Part shown: piece by piece, positions 43,493-50,199 of the stretch
Numbering within the stretch: the stretch's first letter is position 1
How the letters are laid out: every line of letters begins with the position of its first letter
NCBI RefSeq assembly: GCF_007680845.1
Contig: NZ_VEIY01000001.1
Coordinates: forward strand, 504,227-568,226
Origin: Curtobacterium pusillum
GTDB taxonomy: Bacteria > Actinomycetota > Actinomycetes > Actinomycetales > Microbacteriaceae
Direction of reading: 5' to 3'
Length of the DNA: 64,000 nt
Position numbers and translations under genes: made by a program
The notes under the pieces: model-generated
What the model saw: only the letters and a program-made list of their open reading frames with translations
Told to the model about the DNA's origin: nothing
Databases searched by the model: none

Positions 43493-44041
43493 GTGACGAC
43501 CCCTCCCTTCGACCCGCCCACCGAACGCGACATCCAGGTCGTCTCGGCGCAGCTCGGCCGACCGGCGCGGGACGTCGTCGGGATCGCGGCACGCTGCGTC
43601 TGTGGCAACCCCACCGTCGTCTCCACGAAGCCCCGGCTGGCGAACGGCACCCCGTTCCCGACGTTCTACTACCTGTGCCACCCCGCGGCCACCGCTGCGG
43701 TCAGCACCCTCGAGGCGAACCAGGTCATGCCGGAACTGGCGGCCCTGCTCGAGGACGAGGACACCGCGGCCGCGTACCGCGCCGCCCACGAGTCCTACCT
43801 CGCCGATCGCGAGTCGATCGAGCACGTCGACGAGATCGACGGCATCAGCGCCGGTGGCATGCCCACCCGCGTGAAGTGCCTGCACGCCCTCGTCGGCCAC
43901 GCCCTCGCTGCCGGACCCGGCGTCAACCCCATCGGCGACCTCGCGCTCGAGCGCGCGGCCTGGTCGCCCTCCCGGTGTGAGTGCCGGGCGTATGATGGCC
44001 TCGCAGACGCTGGAGTCGGGGCGGGTGGCGGCGAAGTCTGA
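43493..44041 (+). CDS. DUF501 domain protein
   Basis: 182 residues from GTG 43493. The DUF501 family of actinobacteria is recognised by ARCVCGNPTVVSTKPRL, PFPTFYYLCHP, EANQVMPEL and GMPTRVKCLHALVGHALAAG, with several conserved Cys and His residues that might bind a metal. Biochemical role unknown. It normally precedes an exopolyphosphatase/Ppx-GppA gene; here NDH-2 follows instead. The promoter of the NDH-2 gene lies within its 3' end (TATGAT 43991-43996). Confidence 0.88.
   Translation: MTTPPFDPPTERDIQVVSAQLGRPARDVVGIAARCVCGNPTVVSTKPRLANGTPFPTFYYLCHPAATAAVSTLEANQVMPELAALLEDEDTAAAYRAAHESYLADRESIEHVDEIDGISAGGMPTRVKCLHALVGHALAAGPGVNPIGDLALERAAWSPSRCECRAYDGLADAGVGAGGGEV
43991..43996 (+). promoter_or_regulatory. 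-10 element (TATGAT) of the NDH-2 gene
   Basis: A near-consensus TATGAT inside the DUF501 coding sequence, 90 bp before GTG 44086. The leader contains CCAAGGAG as ribosome-binding site. Confidence 0.65.
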
Positions 44042-44085
44042 ACCAGCCTCCCGGCAACCACCCCACTCCAAGGAGATCATCCCCC

Positions 44086-45573
44086 GTGCCCAAGATCCTC
44101 GTCGTCGGCGGCGGTTACGCCGGCTTCTACACCGCCTGGAAGCTCGAGAAGCACCTTCGCCAGGGCGAAGCAGAGGTCGTGATGGTGGACCCGCTGCCGT
44201 ACATGACGTACCAGCCGTTCCTCCCCGAGGTCGCCGCCGGTTCCATCGAGCCCCGTCACGCGGTCGTCTCGCACCGCCGGCACCTCAAGAAGACCCGCGT
44301 CGTCACGGCGAAGGTCACGAAGGTCGACCACGCCACCAAGACGGCGACGATCACCCCGGCCGAGGGGGAGGCGTGGGAGGAGTCCTACGACCAGATCGTG
44401 ATGACGGCCGGCGCGGTCTCGCGCACGTTCCCGATCCCGGGCGTCGCTGACGAGGCGATCGGTCTCAAGACAATCGAGGAAGCCGCCGCGATCCGCGACA
44501 AGATCCTCGTGAACTTCCACAAGGCAGCCAACCTGCCGGCCGGCCCGCAGCGCGACCGTCTGCTGACGGTCGTCGTCGTCGGCGGTGGCTTCGCCGGCAT
44601 CGAGGTGTTCGCCGAGCTCCGCTCGTTCGTCACCGACCTGCTGAAGAGCTACCCGCAGCTGTCCTTCGACGACACGCACTTCCACCTGGTCGAGGCGATG
44701 GGCCGCATCATGCCCGAGGTCTCGCTGGAGACCTCGCACTGGGTGCTCGAGAACCTCGCGCAGCGCGGTGCCACGGTGCACCTCGAGACCCAGCTGGCCT
44801 CCGCGGTCGGTGGCGTCTGCGAACTGAAGACCAGCGACGGCGCGATCGAGACGATCGAGTCCGACCTCATCATCTGGACCGCCGGCGTCATGGCGAACCC
44901 GATGGTCAAGGGCACCGACTTCCCGCTCGAGCAGCGCGGTCGCATCCGCGTGCAGCCCGACCTCCGCGTCGTCGACGACAGCGGCGTGATCGCCGATGCG
45001 TGGGCCTGCGGTGACGTCGCGGCCGTGCCGGACCTCACGGGTGGTGGCGTCGGCGGCTTCTGCGTGCCGAACGCCCAGCACGCGGTCCGTCAGGCGAAGC
45101 AGCTCGCGAAGAACCTCGTCGCGACCCTCCGCGGTGAAGCGACGAACGACTACAAGCACGAGAACCTCGGCGCCGTCGCGGGCCTCGGGCTCGGCATCGG
45201 TGTGTTCCAGTCCGGCAAGTTCGCCATGAAGGGCTTCCTCGCGTGGGGCGCCCACCGCGGCTACCACGGTCTGGCCATGCCGTCGTGGGAGCGCAAGTGG
45301 CGCGTCATCGGCGACTGGGTCGGCGGCTTCTTCCTCGGCCGCGACATCGCGTCGCTCGACGACCGCGAGACCCCGCGTGCGGCGTTCGAGGCGTTCGCGT
45401 CCCGTCCGAAGCCCGTTGCCGAGGCGCCCGCCGCCCCGGTCGAGGCCGCGAAGCCCACGACCGCTCCGGAAGAGGGCAAGCCCGCCGGTGCTGCGGGCCC
45501 CGCGTACGGCGAGCCGGCGAAGGACGTCTCGAACGAGGCCGAGCCGGTGAAGGCCGAGGCTGACGCCAAGTAG
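44086..45573 (+). CDS. ndh: Type II NADH:quinone oxidoreductase (NDH-2 family)
   Basis: 495 residues from GTG 44086 after CAAGGAG. FAD-binding ILVVGGGYAGFYTAWKLE at the start; NADH-binding VVVVGGGFAGIEVFAELR (about 165-182); the flavin ATG motif AWACGDVAAVPDLTGGG followed by VPNAQHAVRQAKQLAKN. A hydrophobic/amphipathic region (residues about 370-420, GFLAWGAHRGYHGLAMP) binds the membrane. The last 75 residues are an Ala/Pro/Glu tail of low complexity. It passes electrons from NADH to menaquinone without pumping protons. Monocistronic. Confidence 0.93.
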   Translation: MPKILVVGGGYAGFYTAWKLEKHLRQGEAEVVMVDPLPYMTYQPFLPEVAAGSIEPRHAVVSHRRHLKKTRVVTAKVTKVDHATKTATITPAEGEAWEESYDQIVMTAGAVSRTFPIPGVADEAIGLKTIEEAAAIRDKILVNFHKAANLPAGPQRDRLLTVVVVGGGFAGIEVFAELRSFVTDLLKSYPQLSFDDTHFHLVEAMGRIMPEVSLETSHWVLENLAQRGATVHLETQLASAVGGVCELKTSDGAIETIESDLIIWTAGVMANPMVKGTDFPLEQRGRIRVQPDLRVVDDSGVIADAWACGDVAAVPDLTGGGVGGFCVPNAQHAVRQAKQLAKNLVATLRGEATNDYKHENLGAVAGLGLGIGVFQSGKFAMKGFLAWGAHRGYHGLAMPSWERKWRVIGDWVGGFFLGRDIASLDDRETPRAAFEAFASRPKPVAEAPAAPVEAAKPTTAPEEGKPAGAAGPAYGEPAKDVSNEAEPVKAEADAK

Positions 45574-45585
45574 GTCCTGCTCGAC

Positions 45586-45624
45586 ACGACGGCCGCTGCC
45601 CCGCACGGGGGCAGCGGCCGTCGT
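45586..45624 (+). terminator. Terminator hairpin after ndh
   Basis: A perfect 17-bp stem (45586-45602 with 45608-45624) and a 5-nt loop GCACG. The stem starts ACGACGGCCGCTGCCCC. Confidence 0.9.
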
Positions 45625-45632
45625 CGCGTCGG

Positions 45633-45638
45633 TAGGCT
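45633..45638 (+). promoter_or_regulatory. -10 element (TAGGCT) of the tRNA gene
   Basis: TAGGCT ends 10 nt before the tRNA 5' end. Confidence 0.55.
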
Positions 45639-45648
45639 GTTCCGGCCC

Positions 45649-45722
45649 GCCCCCGTGGCCCAACCGGTAGAGGCACGCGACTTAAAATCGCCGAGTTGTG
45701 GGTTCGAGTCCCACCGGGGGTA
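45649..45722 (+). tRNA. tRNA with anticodon UAA (tRNA-Leu by codon), short variable arm
   Basis: 74 nt. Acceptor GCCCCCG pairs with CGGGGGT (G1-U72 wobble), discriminator A. The T arm GTGGG-TTCGAGT-CCCAC is perfect. Anticodon loop CTTAAAA gives UAA; the anticodon stem has four good pairs and a C-C mismatch at its top. Only five bases (GAGTT) lie between anticodon stem and T stem, so there is no long variable arm, unlike standard bacterial tRNA-Leu. CCA is not encoded. Confidence 0.85.
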
Positions 45723-45842
45723 CGACGTCGGCACGCTGCCGCCGCCGGGGAGCAGTCTCGCGCTCCGCGGCTGTTCGTTGCCGCCCGGCCCCGCCGTCGC
45801 TACCGTGAAGTGGTCGGAACAATTTGCGGTCTTGTCGCCACG

Positions 45843-46049
45843 ATGGTCTTCGCGGTCTGCGGAGTGCTGGCACAGCAGGGCGTTCCGGCAGCGATGAGGC
45901 GTCACAGCCTCGCGGAAGGTCGGTCCGCCATGACCGCCACATCTCTGTTCCTGCCGGTGTTCGTCCTCCGGGCCAGCACGGTGCACACGCTCACGATCAC
46001 CTCGTTCGACGTCGCTCGAGCGCTCCGCGGCACGGGGGGTGTCGCGTGA
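45843..46049 (+). CDS. Small hypothetical ORF upstream of the AraC regulator
   Basis: 68 residues from ATG 45843 (an in-frame GTG at 45810 is possible). Its stop overlaps the GTG of the AraC gene (GTGA), the only strong argument that it is translated. It has a hydrophobic start (MVFAVCGVLAQQGVPAAM) and a C-terminal stretch LPVFVLRASTVHTLTITSFD. No family recognised. A -10-like TACCGT is at 45801-45806. The 120 bp between the tRNA and this ORF hold nothing else recognisable. Confidence 0.3.
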   Translation: MVFAVCGVLAQQGVPAAMRRHSLAEGRSAMTATSLFLPVFVLRASTVHTLTITSFDVARALRGTGGVA

Positions 46050-46993
46050 CAGCCACGACCACAGCCGCACGCACCGCGACCGCCGCCCCCGCGATCGCCC
46101 CGATCGTCGCGGTCTCAGGGTCGGAGACCGACCGCGCCATTCAGGACCTCGCAGGCATGTACGCCGGGCGCACCTGGTACTCGTCGCACCTCGACGAGGC
46201 GTACTGGTACAAGTACGTCGCCGTCGGCGACGACCACCTCAGCATCCGACGCTCGCAGATGCACGGCTACCTCCGCGGTGACGTCGCCGTCGAGGGCGAG
46301 GTCGTCGTGCAGTGGATCGACTCCGGCGAGGCGCGTGTCGACGTCGGTCAGGACGAGGTGCGCATGCAGGCCGGCGTCCCCACCCTGTTCCCGATCGAGC
46401 AACGGTTCGAGATGGAGTACCGGGACTGGGACCAACGCCTCGTGCACCTGGACCGGGAGCTCGTGCTGGACGTCGCCGCCGAGCGGTACCTGGCCGACGG
46501 GACCCTCGGGTTCGATCGGAGCCGCACGCCGAGCCCGGCAGCGGTCGCCCAGTGGCGTGGTTCCGTGGCGGCCGCGATGCAGGCCCTCCGCTCGGACGGG
46601 ACGAGCTCGCTCGCGTGGCAGGAGGCGCAGCGCGACGTCGCACGGTCGCTGTTCGCGCTGTACCGGTTCCAGGGCGAGCCGGTCCCGGTCGGGTACGGCG
46701 ACCACCGGAACCACCGGGTCCGCGCCGCGGTGGAGTACATCCACGTGCACGCGGCCGACTTCAGTGTCCGGGGACTCCAGGAGGCGTTCCAACGCACCAT
46801 GGACCGCACCCCGATGACGTACCTGCGGGAGATCCGGCTGCGCCGTGCCCACGAGGACCTCCTCCGCACCGAGTACGCCACCACGTCCGTCGCGACCGTC
46901 GCGTCACGGTGGGGCTTCACCCACCTCGGCCGCTTCTCGGGCGAGTACCTGCAGCGGTTCGGGGAGTACCCGCGTCACACCCTCCGGCGGTGA
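46046..46993 (+). CDS. AraC family transcriptional regulator
   Basis: 315 residues from GTG 46046. The N-terminal 210 residues resemble the AraC-like ligand-binding domain (DEAYWYKYVAVGDDHLSIRR; MQAGVPTLFPIEQRFEMEYR). The C-terminal HTH_18 domain (about 225-313) has VRAAVEYIHVHAADFSVRGL, RTMDRTPMTYLREIRLRRAH and ASRWGFTHLGRFSGEYLQRF. This layout is seen in regulators of the AraC-binding-like type in Microbacteriaceae. Target unknown; the ThrE exporter gene follows, 38 bp downstream. Confidence 0.9.
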   Translation: MTATTTAARTATAAPAIAPIVAVSGSETDRAIQDLAGMYAGRTWYSSHLDEAYWYKYVAVGDDHLSIRRSQMHGYLRGDVAVEGEVVVQWIDSGEARVDVGQDEVRMQAGVPTLFPIEQRFEMEYRDWDQRLVHLDRELVLDVAAERYLADGTLGFDRSRTPSPAAVAQWRGSVAAAMQALRSDGTSSLAWQEAQRDVARSLFALYRFQGEPVPVGYGDHRNHRVRAAVEYIHVHAADFSVRGLQEAFQRTMDRTPMTYLREIRLRRAHEDLLRTEYATTSVATVASRWGFTHLGRFSGEYLQRFGEYPRHTLRR

Positions 46994-47019
46994 CGCACGG
47001 GGAGCGGGCTCGGCGTCAG

Positions 47020-47025
47020 TACCAT
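47020..47025 (+). promoter_or_regulatory. -10 element (TACCAT), leaderless promoter of the ThrE exporter
   Basis: TACCAT ends 6 nt before GTG 47032; no Shine-Dalgarno. Confidence 0.5.
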
Positions 47026-47031
47026 CTCCGT

Positions 47032-48372
47032 GTGGTCGGATTCGGAAGCGCGCTCGCCAACCTGCGGAACGCCCTCGGCCGACCCGAGGCACACGTCGAG
47101 GTCGTCGACGGCGAGACCGTCCCCGTCGGCATGCTGCTCGGCACGCTCGGTGCCCTCCTCCTCGACGCCGGCAGCTCCGTCACCGACGTCCGCTCCGCGC
47201 TCGAGAAGGCCCGCGACGCCGCCGGGGTCGGCCCGACCCTCGCCGTCGGGGTGCTCCCCGCGCTGGTGATGGTGAGCGAGACCGCGACGGGTGCCGCGAC
47301 CATCGTCAACGCCGAGGGCGTCGAGCTGAGCTTCCGGCAGGCGGCGCGGGCGAATCGTCTGGTCCTCGGGCTCGAGAGCGGTTCGATCGCCCTCGCCGAG
47401 ATCCCCGCGCGGGTCCGGGCGATCCGGGCGGGCACCGTCCCACCGCCCGCGCTGCCGTGGATCGCCGGCAACGCGCTGACGTCGGCGGGCCTCGCGGTCG
47501 TGTTCCGCTGCCCGTGGTGGGCGATCCTCGTGGCGCTCGGGGTCGGAGCACTCGTCGGCGTGATCGGTCTGCTGCTCCGTCGGTTCCGTGAGGCCGTCGC
47601 GATCATCCCGTTCCTCGCGGCCTTCGGGTCGACCGCGATCGTCGGGGTCGTCGCCGCCGGCACCGGCTTCGACCACGTCCCGCTGTTCGCCGTCTGCGCG
47701 CCCGTCGCCGTGTTCGTGCCGGGTGCGCTCATCACGAACGCCCTGCTCGAACTCACGGCGGCCGACATCGTCACCGGGTCGTCGCGCCTCATGCAGGGGC
47801 TCATCATGCTCGGCTTCATGGCGGCGGGGATCGCGGCGGGCAGCGCGCTCACCGGCCTGCACGTGGACCCGGCGTCCGCGGCGCTCGTCGGCGAGGTCGC
47901 CGGCGTCGGCACGGACCGCGGCGGGTGGGAGGCGGTCCCGCCGTACTGGGTCTCGTGGGTCGCCGTCGTCGTCCTCGCGGTCGGGCTCGGCCTGGTGTTC
48001 CGCTCCGGGTGGCGACTGACCGTCGTGTCCGTCGCCGTCATGACCACGGCGTACGCGCTCGTCAGCGGCATCACACCGCTCTGGGGGAGTGTCGTCGCGA
48101 CCGGCGCCACGGCGGCGCTGCTGTTCGTGGCGACCCGGTTGCTCGAGCGTCTCGTGCCGGCGATCCCGGCGACGGTGTCGTTCTTCCCGGCGTTCCTGCT
48201 GCTCGTGCCCGGCACGGTCGGACTCGTGGCCGTCGCGACGTTCGACCCGGTCGCCCTGGCGACGCCGCTCGCGACCTTCGTCAGTCTCTGCGTCGGCACG
48301 AAGATCGGTGGCCTGCTGCCGGGCCTGTTCGCCCGGAACGCGCCGCAGCGCGCGGTGGACGCGACCAGCTGA
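47032..48372 (+). CDS. Threonine/serine exporter family protein (ThrE-like)
   Basis: 446 residues. GTG 47032 is preferred to the in-frame GTG 46990 (which overlaps the AraC stop) because TACCAT lies 6 nt upstream. A cytoplasmic N-terminal region (about 1-130) includes MLLGTLGALLLDAGSSVTDV and MVSETATGAATIVNAEGVEL; about ten membrane helices follow. The fusion of ThrE N- and C-terminal modules matches Corynebacterium ThrE, which exports threonine and serine by proton motive force. The stop codon is part of a 50-bp palindrome. Substrate not proven. Confidence 0.85.
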   Translation: MVGFGSALANLRNALGRPEAHVEVVDGETVPVGMLLGTLGALLLDAGSSVTDVRSALEKARDAAGVGPTLAVGVLPALVMVSETATGAATIVNAEGVELSFRQAARANRLVLGLESGSIALAEIPARVRAIRAGTVPPPALPWIAGNALTSAGLAVVFRCPWWAILVALGVGALVGVIGLLLRRFREAVAIIPFLAAFGSTAIVGVVAAGTGFDHVPLFAVCAPVAVFVPGALITNALLELTAADIVTGSSRLMQGLIMLGFMAAGIAAGSALTGLHVDPASAALVGEVAGVGTDRGGWEAVPPYWVSWVAVVVLAVGLGLVFRSGWRLTVVSVAVMTTAYALVSGITPLWGSVVATGATAALLFVATRLLERLVPAIPATVSFFPAFLLLVPGTVGLVAVATFDPVALATPLATFVSLCVGTKIGGLLPGLFARNAPQRAVDATS

Positions 48373-48419
48373 CGGACTGGAGGCGCGGTGCGGGCCCGCA
48401 CCGCGCCTCCAGTCCGTCA
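48370..48419. repeat. Perfect 50-bp palindrome, CTGGAGGCGCGG family, copy 4
   Basis: All 25 base pairs match; centre GGGCCC. Arms read TGACGGACTGGAGGCGCGGT and complement. It contains the stop codon of the exporter gene and sits between convergent genes. Confidence 0.92.
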
Positions 48420-48436
48420 AGTGGTCCGGTCAGCCG

Positions 48437-50107
48437 CTACGGTGCGATGAGCCGACCGGCCTGCTGGTCCTCCGCAGCCGTCGCCTTGGCGACGTAGTGC
48501 ACCTTCTTGCCGGTCGCGTTGTACGGCAGCTCGGTGACGAACAGGTACAGCCGCGGGCGCTTGTAGCGGGCGAGGCCGGGGTGCGATCCCGTCCACTCCT
48601 CGAGCTGGGCGGCGGCTTCGACGTCGTCCTCCGGCAGACGACCGGGAGCCCGGACCACGAACGCGGTCACCACCTCGCCCCAGCGTTCGTCGGGCACGCC
48701 GACCACGATGGAGTCCGCGACGCCGGGGTGCTCCTGCAGTGCGGCCTCCACCTGAACAGGGTGCACGTTCTCGCCGCCGGAGATGATCATGTCGTCCTTG
48801 CGGCCGACGATCGTCACCCGCTCGTGCTCGTCCCACGTGGCGAGGTCGCCCGGGTAGAACCAACCGTTCGCGAACTTCTCGGCCTCGAGCCCCGGGTTCC
48901 GGTACGAGTACCCCGACTTGACGGTGCGCACCGCGAACTCGCCGATCTCGGTGCCGTCCTTCGGGACGGTGTCGGACGGGTCGGCGAGGCGGTCCTCGTA
49001 GACCCGGACCACGGCGACGTCGTCGTCGGTGCTCGCGCGGCCCGTGGAGCCGGCACCGTCCGGGAAGTCCTCGGGGCGGAGGAACGTGTTCCAGAACGTC
49101 TCGGTCGTGCCGTAGCCGTTGAAGATCCGCGGGGACAGGAGCTCCTGGTACCGGAGCGCAGCGGCACGGTCGAGCGGGGCGCCCATCGTGACGATGCCGT
49201 GCAGGCTCGAGAGGTCCCTCGGGCGGGCCTCCTGCGCGTTCGCGAGCTGCACGAGGTTCGGCGGAGCACCGATGAGGAACGTCAGGTGCTCCGACTCGAC
49301 CAGGTCGAGCACCCGGTCGGCGTCGAAGTGCCGCAGCGTGGTGAGCTCGGCGCCCACGTAGAAGACCGGGTTCGGGCCGCCGGAGTACAGGCCGCCGCGG
49401 TGGAACAGCGGGGACATGTTGAGCGTCTTGTCGAACGGGCTGAGCGGGAAGTGCATGATCACGTCGTGCGCGCTGAGCACCTCGACGAGGCTCGGGAGCG
49501 GCACCGGCTTCGGCCGGCCCGTCGTGCCGGAGGTGTAGAGCCGGGTGGTCTCGTCGTAGGTGCTGCGCGGCTCGGTCGAGGCGAGCTCGTCGGCGGTGAC
49601 GGGCTCGGCGGCGAGGAGGTCGGCGAACGGCGTGTGCTCGCGCTCGGCGTCCCCGACGACGACCACGTGGTCGGGCAGCTCGGGTGCGGTCCGCAGGGCG
49701 GCGGTGATGTCGGCCGTCCGCGCGGCGTCGTAGACGAGGACCACGGGCGCGGAGTCCTCCATGATGAAGGCGACCTCGTCCGGGGCGAGCCGGAAGTTGG
49801 TCGGGGAGAAGACGGCGCCGATGCGGTGGCAGGCGAGGTAGAGGATCGCGAACTCGGGGGAGTTGAACAGCTCGACCATGACCACCGAGCCGGGTCCGGC
49901 CCCGTGCCGCACGAGCCACCCGCCGACGCGGTCGACGGCGTCGCCCAGCTCGGCGTACGTCCAGGAGCGGTCGGAGTCCGGGTCGCGCAGCGCGGGGCGG
50001 CCGGCGAAGCGGTGCGTGTTCCGGGCGAAGCCGTTCGCGTACGTGTAGCTCCCCTCGAAGACGTCGCGGAACCGGGTCGGGTCGTAGTCGGATCGGGTCT
50101 GGGTCAT
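48437..50107 (-). CDS. Acyl-CoA synthetase (AMP-binding enzyme)
   Basis: 556 residues from ATG 50107 after CAGGGAGCGACG. P-loop-like AMP motif LYTSGTTGRPKPVPLPS; A5 NGYGTTETFWNTFL; A7-A8 GWFYPGDLATWDEHERVTIV, then GRKDDMIISGGENVHPVQVE. Near the C-terminus the catalytic lysine lies in ELPYNATGKKVHYVAKA. It activates a carboxylic acid with ATP and joins it to CoA; chain length and substrate cannot be deduced, fatty acid or aromatic acid possible. Convergent with the ThrE gene, monocistronic. Confidence 0.9.
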   Translation of the reverse strand: MTQTRSDYDPTRFRDVFEGSYTYANGFARNTHRFAGRPALRDPDSDRSWTYAELGDAVDRVGGWLVRHGAGPGSVVMVELFNSPEFAILYLACHRIGAVFSPTNFRLAPDEVAFIMEDSAPVVLVYDAARTADITAALRTAPELPDHVVVVGDAEREHTPFADLLAAEPVTADELASTEPRSTYDETTRLYTSGTTGRPKPVPLPSLVEVLSAHDVIMHFPLSPFDKTLNMSPLFHRGGLYSGGPNPVFYVGAELTTLRHFDADRVLDLVESEHLTFLIGAPPNLVQLANAQEARPRDLSSLHGIVTMGAPLDRAAALRYQELLSPRIFNGYGTTETFWNTFLRPEDFPDGAGSTGRASTDDDVAVVRVYEDRLADPSDTVPKDGTEIGEFAVRTVKSGYSYRNPGLEAEKFANGWFYPGDLATWDEHERVTIVGRKDDMIISGGENVHPVQVEAALQEHPGVADSIVVGVPDERWGEVVTAFVVRAPGRLPEDDVEAAAQLEEWTGSHPGLARYKRPRLYLFVTELPYNATGKKVHYVAKATAAEDQQAGRLIAP

Positions 50108-50199
50108 CGTCGCTCCCTGGGGCGGTCGTGGTGTCTCGTGCACCGATCGCCAGCGTATCCGTCGGGTGCGACGTGGTGCCGGGGCTCCGGCCGCGTGCC

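Noticed and set aside
45649..46049. Integration site of a genomic island at the tRNA 3' end
   Set aside because: No integrase, no repeated tRNA 3' end and no change in gene type downstream were seen.
46990..47031. GTG 46990 as start of the ThrE-like exporter
   Set aside because: It overlaps the AraC stop, but the TACCAT hexamer at 47020-47025 and the normal N-terminus favour GTG 47032.
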